Numbered from the stretch's first letter, positions 1 through 8,654 are shown. The stretch is DNA of 15,511 nt from Duncaniella dubosii (GCF_004803915.1 NZ_CP039400.1:1-15511), one strand, 5' to 3'. Numbers and translations: made by a program. The notes: generated from the letters alone by a model not told the origin.

Positions 1-68
1 ATGAATAGTTACATCTGAAGATAGTTTGCTGAAAAGTCTCAAAAAACGGTCGATTTAGATATGTTCCT

Positions 69-272
69 TTATCCGATGAAATGCCGGAGGATGGATTCAC
101 CGTTGGAATATGGGTATGGCAATAGACATACAGCCGCAATTAGGGCAATGAAAACAATGGTTATGATTGCTATGCCCCATCGGACTAATGAGGGAGGAAT
201 CTCTCCTATGAGTTGTCGGACTTTTTCGGAGCGGAGCTCAATCTTGTCATGTGTAGTTTTGTCTGCCTCCAT
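69..272 (-). CDS. Small membrane protein resembling the N-terminus of an HlyD-type adaptor (67 aa)
   Basis: The start ATG lies one base after the transporter stop (TGA-T-ATG), so the two are probably co-translated. Seen: a charged N-terminus containing IELRSEKVRQLIGEIPP, then one transmembrane segment (about residues 32-52, WGIAIITIVFIALIAAVCLL), then a short tail PYPYSNGESILRHFIG and a TAA stop. The N-terminal half reads like the cytoplasmic and membrane part of HlyD-family adaptors that follow C39-ABC exporters in Bacteroidales, but those proteins continue for about 350 more residues with coiled-coil and lipoyl parts, which are absent. It may be a truncated adaptor or a genuine short relative. 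The overlapping downstream frame is open to the window edge but does not read as HlyD. Likely last recognisable gene of the operon in this window. Confidence 0.6.
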   Translation of the reverse strand: MEADKTTHDKIELRSEKVRQLIGEIPPSLVRWGIAIITIVFIALIAAVCLLPYPYSNGESILRHFIG

Positions 273-273
273 A

Positions 274-2463
274 TCAATTTCCTAATTCAAGTTGATTTTT
301 AACGAGATTATAATATGCCCCTTTCTTTTCTATAAGAGTGGCATGATTGCCGGACTCCACAACTTTACCTCTATCGAGGACTATAATTTGGTCTGCATTC
401 TTGACTGTTGACAGGCGATGAGCCACAACGACAACAGTTCTACCTTTGTAGAATTCATCGAGGTTTTCTACAATAGCTCTCTCATTTTTTGCATCAAGGG
501 CATTTGTAGCTTCATCGAGGAATATGAAGTCGGGGTTCTTATAGACTGCTCGGGCAATGAGTATTCGCTGTTTTTGTCCTTGACTTAGACCTACACCATC
601 GCGTCCGATTTGAGTATTATATTTCAGAGGTAACCCCATAATATAATTATGGATATGGGCTATTCTAGCTGCTTTTTCAAGCCGATCTATGTCAATATCT
701 CCATCATCCACTGCTATGTTCCGAGCGATGGATTCTGAAAATATGACACCGTCTTGCATGACTACTCCACAATGCCGGCGCCACCATTTTAGATTATACT
801 CGTTTATGTTTCTTCCTGCTATTGAGATTGAGCCGGACATGACCGGATAATAGCCCAGCATTAACTTAATAAGGGTAGTTTTCCCACTTCCGGAAGCCCC
901 GACAATAGCCGTTACTTTTCCTTCTGGTATATCAAATGACACATCTGTCAGCGTCTTTTTGAGAGCGTGTGGATCATACTTGAAATCGACATTGGAAAGG
1001 TCGATGGATTTTCCGTCATCGAACTTTGATACCTGATTGCCGTCGGATTCTTCATTTCTCCCCTCATGAATTTCATTAATGCGTTCAAGTGAAATCTTCA
1101 CATCCTGTAGAGAATAGATGAACGACATGAACTGCTCCACCGGAGAGTTGAGCTGCCCGATGATATACTGCACAGCAAGCATGGCTCCGAGTGTCATCTG
1201 AGAATTTATCACAGCGGTGGCCGCAAGCACTGTAATCATTATATTCTTTACCTCATTGATAAAAATAGAGCCGGCTTCTTGTGTCTGTTGGAGTTTAAGC
1301 GATTTCATCTGTACACTGAAGAGGTCAGCTTGCGTATCCTCCCATTCCCAACGGCGGCGGCGCTCACAGTCCTGCAATTTTATCTCTTGCATGGAAGTGA
1401 TTAGCTGATAGGTCTTGTTCTGATTCTTTGCCTGCTGTTCAAACAGTTCATAGTCGAGGACCTTGCGCTTTTTCAAAAAAGAGGTTATCCATAGTCCGTA
1501 ACAAACGCTTCCGGTGACGAAAATTCCGAAAATAAGAGGATTATAAAAGAAGAGAACAATGCCGAAGATTATGAAGCTTAGGAATGTGAAAATGATGTTA
1601 AGCACCTGACCAGTGAGGAAGTTCTGTACACGGGTATGATCTCCAATCCGTTGTAGCAAATCTCCCATTAATTTTGTGTCAAAGAACGACATGGGTAATT
1701 TCAGCAACTTTATGAAGAAATCGCTTACAAGAGAGATGTTGATTCGCATGGAAATGTGGAGCAGTAACCATCGCCGGATAAAATCCGTGGCAGTCCTGCC
1801 CACTACAATCATCAGTTCTCCGAGTAGTATGAGCCAGATGAAACCTATGTCCATATGCCTTATACCCACATCTACAATGGCCTGTGTCAGGAACGGCATG
1901 ATTAACTGAAGCACACACCCGAGACCCAGACCGAGGATAATCTGTGTGAAATATTTACGAAATTGAGTTATATAACCTAGGATAAAACGATTTGAGCGTT
2001 TTTTAGGAGTCTCAGTTGTGTATCTGATAATATTTTCAGTAGGAGTTAATAACATAACAACTCCTTTATGTTTTCCATTAATGGTTGTGCTTATCCAATG
2101 TTGTAAAAACTCATCTCTAGTGCATGTAGATATACCTTTTTTTGGATCTGCTATTCTATAATAGGAGCCATTTTTCTTAATTTCAACTAGAACAACATAG
2201 TGGTTTTGATCCCAGTGAAGAATGCAAGGTTCTGTTATTCTTGAAATTTCACAAATGTTCATTCGAGCACATATTGATTTGAAACCAAGTAATAGTGCTG
2301 TTTCTTGTAAAGCAAGTAATGAGACTCCTTCTTTTGTCGCAGGACATAGAGATTCAATTAAATTATCAGCAAAAATATATCCATGATATTCAGCAATCAT
2401 TTGTAGGCACGTTTGCCCACATTTCATGGCATCCTTTTGTAATTTAATTGAAATCTTTTTCAT
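274..2463 (-). CDS. Peptidase-containing ABC transporter (C39 peptidase, permease and ATPase; PCAT type, 729 aa)
   Basis: Predicted to cleave the Gly-Gly leader of the precursor and export the core across the inner membrane. Seen, counting from the ATG at 2463: C39 peptidase domain (about 1-130) with Q9, C15 in a KCGQTC motif, H88 in NHYVVL and D106 in a DP pair, matching the expected glutamine, catalytic cysteine, histidine and aspartate; a permease region (about 160-460) with several hydrophobic segments; an ATPase domain with Walker A GASGSGKTT (about 522), signature LSQGQKQR (about 626), Walker B FIFLDEAT (about 646-653) and the H-loop histidine (about 682). An in-frame ATG at 2484 adds seven residues, but MKKISIKLQ fits the family start and its ATG overlaps the upstream stop (TAATG). 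Length is normal. Base composition changes inside the gene: AT-rich up to about the C39 boundary, then near 45-58% GC. Confidence 0.95.
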   Translation of the reverse strand: MKKISIKLQKDAMKCGQTCLQMIAEYHGYIFADNLIESLCPATKEGVSLLALQETALLLGFKSICARMNICEISRITEPCILHWDQNHYVVLVEIKKNGSYYRIADPKKGISTCTRDEFLQHWISTTINGKHKGVVMLLTPTENIIRYTTETPKKRSNRFILGYITQFRKYFTQIILGLGLGCVLQLIMPFLTQAIVDVGIRHMDIGFIWLILLGELMIVVGRTATDFIRRWLLLHISMRINISLVSDFFIKLLKLPMSFFDTKLMGDLLQRIGDHTRVQNFLTGQVLNIIFTFLSFIIFGIVLFFYNPLIFGIFVTGSVCYGLWITSFLKKRKVLDYELFEQQAKNQNKTYQLITSMQEIKLQDCERRRRWEWEDTQADLFSVQMKSLKLQQTQEAGSIFINEVKNIMITVLAATAVINSQMTLGAMLAVQYIIGQLNSPVEQFMSFIYSLQDVKISLERINEIHEGRNEESDGNQVSKFDDGKSIDLSNVDFKYDPHALKKTLTDVSFDIPEGKVTAIVGASGSGKTTLIKLMLGYYPVMSGSISIAGRNINEYNLKWWRRHCGVVMQDGVIFSESIARNIAVDDGDIDIDRLEKAARIAHIHNYIMGLPLKYNTQIGRDGVGLSQGQKQRILIARAVYKNPDFIFLDEATNALDAKNERAIVENLDEFYKGRTVVVVAHRLSTVKNADQIIVLDRGKVVESGNHATLIEKKGAYYNLVKNQLELGN

Positions 2464-3662
2464 TAGGAATCTTGGATGAGACATCTTAGGGTGTTGTTAC
2501 ACCTTAGATAGTGTTCTATGTAGTTTGGTGGTGGACAAAGCCGTTGATACATACATTTCTTACACTCAGTATAATTTCGATTAAATATCCAATCGATAGT
2601 ACCGTTTATAAGATCTTCTTTATAACCATCATACAGATTGTTAAAGGTTATAATTTTATTAGAATCATTAATAAGGGAGTAATGAATATTTCCATTAGAG
2701 AATAGGTAAATTGTTCCCCATAGATTACTATTTATTAGATTGTTAATCTTAATTGTTTGGTACTTTTGAGGGATACCTAATAACTCATCTTCAGATATAT
2801 TAAGAAGAGACTTAATAAAGTCGAGATTTTCACTAGTTAAATGCGGGAAAAACTTTACTTTATAATCAGAGTCAAGCAAGTTTAAATATACCTCAAGATC
2901 GTTCTTATCGGTTATTTTTGTTAAAATAGAGATGTGATTACGATTAGAAGGTAAGTTGATTTGATCAATAGGTAAGTTTAGAAGAACTGAAAAACTTAGA
3001 TTAGTGTTGATAAGGGTATTCAGTATCTCTGGACTAGCATTGAGCGTTGTTGCTGAAATGATTATGTTTAGATTTCTTGCGTTAAAGCTTTCAATTATAT
3101 CGTTCAGGAAATCAATATCAAGTCCACATATATTTACAACTATATTCGGATTAATACTAACGAGTCCTTGTATATATGTCTTAATAGTAGATTTATTCAT
3201 CGCATAAGGATATCTTTTTTGAAAAGATTCAGCGCAAGATGATAAGCCAGACTGAATAGCGATATATTCCGAACAGTCAGATTTATTCATATCAACAAGT
3301 AGTGTGCAATTTGATATGAAAGAACCGATGTTATATTTTGAGTATATTATAGATTTATGATAAGCATCGATGCCAGAGATGTTGTTTATCTCGGATTCAA
3401 ATTGTAAAGGTTGGATGTTAGAAGATATCAAATCTCCCATGAAATACTTGAGTGTATCAGATATAAGAGGAATCGTTTTATCTTGTTCCGATATGTGGAC
3501 TGTCCTTTTAGGAGAAGACAATAATCGCTGCATGATGTCAACAGATCTTGAATCGTTAAAGATTAGAGTGTTGTCATCAAGCATGTTTATTAGAAGAATA
3601 CCATTTTTACCAGATGCTATATAAACATAAGGCTCTAAATAGAAGTATGTAGAATGTCCCAT
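2463..3662 (-). CDS. Pseudo-radical-SAM protein, GG-Bacteroidales type, with C-terminal SPASM-like cysteines (399 aa)
   Basis: Starts two bases after the maturase stop and ends overlapping the transporter start, so it is translated with both. It has no CxxxCxxC motif, so it should not bind the radical-SAM iron-sulfur cluster. A barrel-like pattern remains (for example NIVVNICGLDIDF where an active enzyme would have its GGEP strand). The C-terminus keeps a SPASM-like cysteine set: C367, C370, C376, C388, C394 (Cx2Cx5Cx11Cx5C). From memory this matches the pseudo-rSAM family (TIGR04150) that accompanies a true maturase and a Gly-Gly precursor in Bacteroidales. Inferred role: non-catalytic partner that presents the peptide or stabilises the maturase. 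The DNA is strongly AT-rich, like the neighbouring maturase gene. Confidence 0.8.
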   Translation of the reverse strand: MGHSTYFYLEPYVYIASGKNGILLINMLDDNTLIFNDSRSVDIMQRLLSSPKRTVHISEQDKTIPLISDTLKYFMGDLISSNIQPLQFESEINNISGIDAYHKSIIYSKYNIGSFISNCTLLVDMNKSDCSEYIAIQSGLSSCAESFQKRYPYAMNKSTIKTYIQGLVSINPNIVVNICGLDIDFLNDIIESFNARNLNIIISATTLNASPEILNTLINTNLSFSVLLNLPIDQINLPSNRNHISILTKITDKNDLEVYLNLLDSDYKVKFFPHLTSENLDFIKSLLNISEDELLGIPQKYQTIKINNLINSNLWGTIYLFSNGNIHYSLINDSNKIITFNNLYDGYKEDLINGTIDWIFNRNYTECKKCMYQRLCPPPNYIEHYLRCNNTLRCLIQDS

Positions 3663-3664
3663 TA

Positions 3665-5083
3665 TTAGATGATAGATATATTTTTTATTATTTCTCTTAT
3701 TTCTTCAGGATTGGCTTCAAAGAAGGAAATTATCTCTTCGATATTTCGAGGTTTAGCTCGATTACAAACCTCGTATCCATTTATATCAGATACAACGCAT
3801 ACAGAACAAAAATCTTTGGCTTTACATGTTTTGCAGGCAGTTATATACTTGAGAAATAATTGATTATAACGTTCAATTATATTGTCGTAATTTATATATA
3901 GTTCATTCCCGGATATGTTTCCGAAATTGAATTCGTTTCCAATTCTTTCGCATGGAAAAATACCACCATTAACAGAAACAAATATTTTTCGTGAAAATGG
4001 GATACAGGTTTTTGTTGGAATCTCTTGTCTATTAGAATCTAATGATTCAATAAAATTATCAGATAAAGCATCGAATATATTTACTGAATATGTTTTCATG
4101 AGGGTACTAAAGAGCCATTTCTCACATTGAATTATATGAGGAGATTGTCTCTCATATACTTGTTTTTCTTCATTAGACATAGAGTTAAACTCAGATGTTT
4201 TAGAATGAAAAATTTTTAGGAATTCAGCTCGTTTACATTTTGCTATACCAAAAACGTTCAATTCATTGGTCATTGGACGTTTATTATATCGGGAGTATAT
4301 AAAATGATTAGCTTCCCTTACTGAATTACGATTGTGCAATACACTGTTGAATTTGATATTCTTATTAAAGAATATCGGATATGTGGACTGTAACTTGTCT
4401 ATATTTGATATTACTGTGTCGAACGACCCTGTCCCATTTTTAAAAGTTCGATATGAATCATTAAATTTATCTCCATCAAGACTAATTAGAATTTCAAAGT
4501 TATTTTCAACTAAAAAATCCATATATTTGTCTAACAGAACTGCATTTGTAGTCATTGAGAAAACAATCTTTTTATTCAGAATAGGATTGTTTCGTGTGTA
4601 CATTACAGCATCATGAATAAATTGGAAATTGCATAGTGGTTCACCCCCATAAAATGATATACGGAGATAAGAGCACCCTTTATTATAGGATGTTTCCCAT
4701 AGATTCTTCAGATAATTATATAGTGTTTTGAATGAATCGAGAGGTAAGTCTCTATTTAATCTAGCATCATAATTGTCATAAAAATGACCATAGCCGCAGT
4801 AGTAACAGTCCAGGTTACATTTGTCTGTTACTTCTAATATTATTTGATGAGTATTGATTATTGCATCATCAATATCTTTTTTAGTTAAAAGACGGTATTG
4901 ATTATTTTCACTCTTTTCTTGAGAAATGATACCATGACGAGTTAAGTAATCTAACTTCTTAGCGAAGTGTGGATTTACTTGATTCTCGTTCTCTTTAGGA
5001 CTGTAATTAGAAGATAGAGAAATGTAACTAGTATTTCGATCATATATATAATTATGACCCGCTGCAGACTTTATTATTTCCAT
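3665..5083 (-). CDS. Radical SAM/SPASM peptide maturase, GG-Bacteroidales type (472 aa)
   Basis: Predicted to install a radical-based modification on the core peptide encoded upstream. Seen: an N-terminal segment (1-80) that could be the precursor-binding part; the radical SAM motif CNLDCYYC (C89, C93, C96); GGEP at 146-149 for S-adenosylmethionine binding; and a C-terminal SPASM domain with C360, C378, C417, C420, C426, C429 and C440, enough for auxiliary iron-sulfur clusters. Its start lies one base after the GLPGLI stop and its stop two bases before the pseudo-enzyme start. SPASM maturases of this kind commonly make thioether or carbon-carbon crosslinks; which one cannot be read from the sequence. 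The gene is about 30% GC, lower than the receptor and precursor genes upstream. Confidence 0.92.
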   Translation of the reverse strand: MEIIKSAAGHNYIYDRNTSYISLSSNYSPKENENQVNPHFAKKLDYLTRHGIISQEKSENNQYRLLTKKDIDDAIINTHQIILEVTDKCNLDCYYCGYGHFYDNYDARLNRDLPLDSFKTLYNYLKNLWETSYNKGCSYLRISFYGGEPLCNFQFIHDAVMYTRNNPILNKKIVFSMTTNAVLLDKYMDFLVENNFEILISLDGDKFNDSYRTFKNGTGSFDTVISNIDKLQSTYPIFFNKNIKFNSVLHNRNSVREANHFIYSRYNKRPMTNELNVFGIAKCKRAEFLKIFHSKTSEFNSMSNEEKQVYERQSPHIIQCEKWLFSTLMKTYSVNIFDALSDNFIESLDSNRQEIPTKTCIPFSRKIFVSVNGGIFPCERIGNEFNFGNISGNELYINYDNIIERYNQLFLKYITACKTCKAKDFCSVCVVSDINGYEVCNRAKPRNIEEIISFFEANPEEIREIIKNISII

Positions 5084-5084
5084 G

Positions 5085-5960
5085 TTATAATTCTAATGGA
5101 TTGTAGTATTGAGACCAATCTTCATTGAGACGATGAAAACCTTGTTCACTGTTGTCCATGATAAGGATGCGTGCACCAGTGTTTCGGACGAATGCCCCGG
5201 CGTTTTTATACATCTCCTGTTCAAATTTTTTCCAATCTTCTTTCTTCATTTTCTTTCTACTCCAGTCATAGCGAATGATAGGTTGTGGCTTTTGTGTCAA
5301 ACCTACAGCTTCAAAAATAAAGTTGTTTTCAGAGTCTTCAGCCTTAAGGACCAATCCTTTTACTCCGTTCAGCTTCCACGGTCCATAAGGAACAGGAATG
5401 TCATTTGTATAATACACTTTCCAATTTCTTCCTCCATAATTGCATGTTGCGACATGACAATGATAGTCCATGACAGTAGCAATCTCATCTGGTATATACG
5501 TCCATTCAGGTGATTCTGATAGTTCACTGTATTCAATGACTTGAGAAGTGTATGGAAGACGATTGGTGACTGTAGTCAGTGAGTCCTTATGATTGAACAG
5601 AAGGTCGAACCCAACATAATTCTCAGGAATAGTAGAGAATTGCATTGTGGATTTAAGTTCTTTCGTGTTTTGTGTATCAAGAGCTCGCAAATCACGGCTA
5701 AAGAAAGCGTTGTAGTATCTGCCCATTTGCAAGTCCATGATGTCATCGAAACTCAAAGAATCGTCTTTCTCTGAATTGCGATACTTGAACTGGTATGAAA
5801 CGTTAAGATAGCAAGTATCTAATGTCTCATACTTATCAGTATCCTCGTGCGCGAGGGTGAACGTAGGCGTATCCATAGCATACGATACAGTAACCTGTGC
5901 TAAAGCAGCAGGCCCGGCAAGCATCATTAGAGATGCTAAAAGTGCATTCAAAATCCTCAT
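5085..5960 (-). CDS. GLPGLI family protein, exported (291 aa)
   Basis: Seen: a signal peptide (about 1-21, ending AALAQ) and, around residues 195-215, GPWKLNGVKGLVLKAED, which fits the family hallmark (GP..F.GLPGLIL...D) with VKGLVL in place of LPGLIL. Length is typical for the family (TIGR01200 / Porph_ging). Such genes often sit next to a TonB-dependent receptor-like gene in Bacteroidetes, as here: the receptor gene ends 10 bases upstream and the maturase starts one base downstream. The family's biochemical function is not established. Its place inside a RiPP operon suggests a periplasmic or surface role in handling the exported peptide or in self-protection; this is inference. Confidence 0.85.
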   Translation of the reverse strand: MRILNALLASLMMLAGPAALAQVTVSYAMDTPTFTLAHEDTDKYETLDTCYLNVSYQFKYRNSEKDDSLSFDDIMDLQMGRYYNAFFSRDLRALDTQNTKELKSTMQFSTIPENYVGFDLLFNHKDSLTTVTNRLPYTSQVIEYSELSESPEWTYIPDEIATVMDYHCHVATCNYGGRNWKVYYTNDIPVPYGPWKLNGVKGLVLKAEDSENNFIFEAVGLTQKPQPIIRYDWSRKKMKKEDWKKFEQEMYKNAGAFVRNTGARILIMDNSEQGFHRLNEDWSQYYNPLEL

Positions 5961-5970
5961 GGTTATATAT

Positions 5971-8325
5971 TTATGTTATTCTTATTCTAATGCCTACCAT
6001 AATAGTGCGTCCTCGTAAACGATACTCGCTTGAGTATCTAATGATTCCATTGTCGTTATACCTTCGAAAAACATCGTTGTTTAACAAGTTGCTGCATTGC
6101 AGTGACAATATGGTGTTTCCGAGAGTATATTCAACATTGCAATTCAGGAACACATTATTTCGATATGATGTAGAGTAGTTATTATTATAGAACATCACAG
6201 ATGGCGATACATTCAGTTGCTTAAACGGCCACAGTATAATGGACGTGGCATTGGAGAAGGTATGTTTCGTGCCATCATTAGCTTTGCCATCTGTAAAGCT
6301 CTTGGATAGGGTGTATTCATTTGAGGTCTCAAAAGACAGCCATTTAGTAAACGTCGCATTATATGAAAGTTTAGCCCGAAGATACTTGCTTTTGCCTTCA
6401 TGAATTTCATCATTGATATAATATTCACTATTATTCATGCCTATACTAAATGACTCACTTACCTTTGAGTTCCATCGGAAAAAACCTTTTGAAAATGTTT
6501 GATCAAGTTGCCATATCCGGCTATTTGTAGAATATGGCAATCTTATATAATTAATAATATCGTCAGTTATGTCATATCCGGAACTATTGCCATAACGCGA
6601 TTGAACATACGTTAATGCAAGGCTACCAAATAGCATATCCAACACATTTGTATAGCTCGCATTGAATGCCGTTTTTAGTGTTCGGTTCATTGTCGCTTCA
6701 ATATGTCCCGGGTTAGAGATGGTTGTGCGGTAGTCTATAAATCGTTTTTGAACCATAATGGATATGGCAGAAGGTAAGGATTCTTCACCTATTGTGGTAA
6801 GTGAGAACGAAAGCCGGTCTGATGGTTTATATGTTATGTTCGAATATGGTCTTATCGAGAAGAATGTTTTATTATAATTCCAAGTTTGATTGTCAGACTT
6901 ATAATACATAAAACCTGCAGGCACATATATAAGCCATTGAAATTTTTGCCCATAATGCCAAAATATTTTTGGAGTAACCCTTGCACCAACCTGCCATGTT
7001 TGTTGATCATCAGGCATAGACTGATTGTCAATATCAAGATTGGTATTAGCATGTTGCCAACTTGCATCAACTTCTCCATTCAGATTAAACATGAAGTGTG
7101 GTATTGAAAGAGCAATCAAGGAGCCACTTCCGTCAATATTGAAGCTTCGTTGATCTACTATCTGACAAAATTCATTATTAGGCAGATTCAATAATCCCTT
7201 CTTATCGTTATAGGATATATGAAATGAAGCATCTGCAATTCCCCCATTATGTTTCTTATAGTTAAGTTTCAATTCATCATCAATTTTTATTGAGTGAGCT
7301 GAAAATTTTTGGAGAATTAAATCATTAATTAGTCCTTCTCCTTTTGGAAAAGACGCATTGGCGGAAAGAGTATTTTTGAGGTATATTTTCTTCCCATTAA
7401 GTTTATAAACAGCATGGGTCCCAACAAAATGCTGATGTATATCAGAAGAATTAGATTCCTTGATGATATACCTTGCCACACTGTCAGACAAATACGTTGT
7501 TTCATCATTTGAATTACGCTTTTCTTTGTCGAAAAGATAATTTAGATTAAACGTAAATGTTTTATCTTCACTAAGTTTCAGCAACTGGTTCACTGAAAGG
7601 CTATGAGAGGTGTTTCTATAAGTGTACTTGTTAGATAAAGATGGAGTTTCAGGATATAATATCCCAGTTCCGTAAGATGATGTGTATGTAGATGGAGCGT
7701 TGATTTCAGGTCGTAAATCAACACCGATGTTATTGGTTTTATAAACCGATATATTTTGAGCATTACGCCTGAAGTTCATTAGTGAGGCCGATGCGTCCCA
7801 GGATATATTGGGCTGGCTTCCTATAGCACCCTCAAAAGTGGACGACCAGATACCCTTTGCGCTCTGCTTTAGGCGTATATTCATTGCTGGTGCGGCTCCG
7901 CGCCTTACGCCTTGGAGCATTTTTACATCTTGGTGGTCTTCAAGAATTTGTACAGTCCCAATGTCATGCGCATCTATATTTTTGGTGGCTACTCCATAGT
8001 TAGAGCCAAGCATATCTAACCCTTCGATATAGAACTCATTAATCCATTGTCCATTATATATAATTTGTCCGTCCGATTTTACCTCAATACCGGGCATTTT
8101 CCGGAGTAAGTCCTCTAATGTCTTATCATTTTTGCTTATATATGAAGATGCAGCATAAGATATTGTATCACCCGATTGTCTTATTTTTTTAGCCGTGACA
8201 ACAACCTCTTTTAATTCGAGCGTTCTGATTAAAGAGTCAAGCCGCTCGTCATCTTGCTGTGCCGACATTGGCACAGCAAATAAAATAAATGCCAAAAGGC
8301 AAAATATTTGATGACGAGCGGACAT
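5971..8325 (-). CDS. Outer membrane TonB-dependent receptor-like protein with plug domain (784 aa)
   Basis: Seen: a signal peptide (about 1-22, ending PMSAQQ), a short linker with a TonB-box-like stretch (LKEVVVTAKKI), then a plug domain (about 45-150, with TLEDLLRKMPGIEVKSDGQI and YIEGLDML), then a long region of alternating aromatic strands typical of an outer membrane barrel, ending in RGRTIMVGIRIRIT. It lacks the carboxypeptidase-regulatory-like N-terminal domain that many Bacteroidetes receptors of this class carry, so it is on the short side. The start ATG at 8325 is preferred over an in-frame TTG six bases upstream because it begins the signal peptide and leaves a 12-base gap after the precursor stop. 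Paired with the GLPGLI gene. Candidate roles: peptide passage, uptake of a peptide-bound ligand, or immunity. Confidence 0.88.
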   Translation of the reverse strand: MSARHQIFCLLAFILFAVPMSAQQDDERLDSLIRTLELKEVVVTAKKIRQSGDTISYAASSYISKNDKTLEDLLRKMPGIEVKSDGQIIYNGQWINEFYIEGLDMLGSNYGVATKNIDAHDIGTVQILEDHQDVKMLQGVRRGAAPAMNIRLKQSAKGIWSSTFEGAIGSQPNISWDASASLMNFRRNAQNISVYKTNNIGVDLRPEINAPSTYTSSYGTGILYPETPSLSNKYTYRNTSHSLSVNQLLKLSEDKTFTFNLNYLFDKEKRNSNDETTYLSDSVARYIIKESNSSDIHQHFVGTHAVYKLNGKKIYLKNTLSANASFPKGEGLINDLILQKFSAHSIKIDDELKLNYKKHNGGIADASFHISYNDKKGLLNLPNNEFCQIVDQRSFNIDGSGSLIALSIPHFMFNLNGEVDASWQHANTNLDIDNQSMPDDQQTWQVGARVTPKIFWHYGQKFQWLIYVPAGFMYYKSDNQTWNYNKTFFSIRPYSNITYKPSDRLSFSLTTIGEESLPSAISIMVQKRFIDYRTTISNPGHIEATMNRTLKTAFNASYTNVLDMLFGSLALTYVQSRYGNSSGYDITDDIINYIRLPYSTNSRIWQLDQTFSKGFFRWNSKVSESFSIGMNNSEYYINDEIHEGKSKYLRAKLSYNATFTKWLSFETSNEYTLSKSFTDGKANDGTKHTFSNATSIILWPFKQLNVSPSVMFYNNNYSTSYRNNVFLNCNVEYTLGNTILSLQCSNLLNNDVFRRYNDNGIIRYSSEYRLRGRTIMVGIRIRIT

Positions 8326-8337
8326 GGACAAATGAAC

Positions 8338-8577
8338 TTATAGGGTTACAAGTTCATTTGTGGCACGATGAGCATTTGATGCTCCACAATCTGTGCAGTC
8401 TGCATCTGAGGATGCTAGTTCACGGTCATTTCCCGTGTTAAGTTCTACCTTAACAGGTGTGACTGGACCTACGCATACGCAACCACATACCTTATTGGTG
8501 CTGGCGGCGCCACCTTTAAGGGATGCAAGTTCTTCCTTTTGCAGCATGTCTAATGCTAGGAGGGATGTTCTTTTCAT
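8338..8577 (-). CDS. RiPP precursor peptide with Gly-Gly leader, GG-Bacteroidales type (79 aa)
   Basis: Seen: a leader of 23 residues with the hydrophobic and acidic pattern MLQKEELASLKGG, ending in G22-G23, the expected C39 cleavage site. The predicted core is about 56 residues with cysteines at 31, 33, 35 (CGCVC) and 61, 64 (CTDC), plus Ser/Thr/Asp/Asn-rich stretches. It is the only precursor seen in the window, directly upstream of the receptor gene and in one direction with the maturase and the C39 transporter. Matches from memory the natural product precursor family TIGR04149. The cysteine clusters are the obvious targets for thioether crosslinking or metal binding; the product itself is unknown. 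The gene is richer in GC (about 45-57%) than the maturase genes. No canonical promoter lies directly upstream, so it is probably read from the promoter before the 132-aa gene. Confidence 0.88.
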   Translation of the reverse strand: MKRTSLLALDMLQKEELASLKGGAASTNKVCGCVCVGPVTPVKVELNTGNDRELASSDADCTDCGASNAHRATNELVTL

Positions 8578-8614
8578 CTTTTTGAGGTTTAGATTAATAA
8601 TTGGGTTAACTATA

Positions 8615-8627
8615 ATGTACTGTACAT
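8615..8627. promoter_or_regulatory. Small dyad in the leader of the precursor gene
   Basis: The sequence ATGTAC-T-GTACAT is a perfect 13-base dyad, lying in the 77-base gap between the 132-aa gene and the precursor gene. It could be an operator or an RNA-processing or attenuation element that raises precursor expression over the downstream enzymes. No Bacteroides -7 box (TAnnTTTG) was found in the gap. It is short enough to be chance. Confidence 0.3.
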
Positions 8628-8654
8628 CTAATTTCTCTGGTGAACGTTATATTT

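Noticed and set aside
1..110. HlyD continuation by frameshift in the overlapping open frame
   Set aside because: The alternative frame stays open to the edge, but its translation (VNPSSGISSDKGTYLNRP and onward) does not look like an HlyD periplasmic part.
2464..2484. Upstream ATG at 2484 as transporter start
   Set aside because: Would add MSHPRFL before a family-typical start; the ATG at 2463 gives the one-base TAATG overlap.
5109..5513. Plus-strand frame of 134 codons over the GLPGLI gene
   Set aside because: Antisense to a recognised family member with signal peptide and motif.
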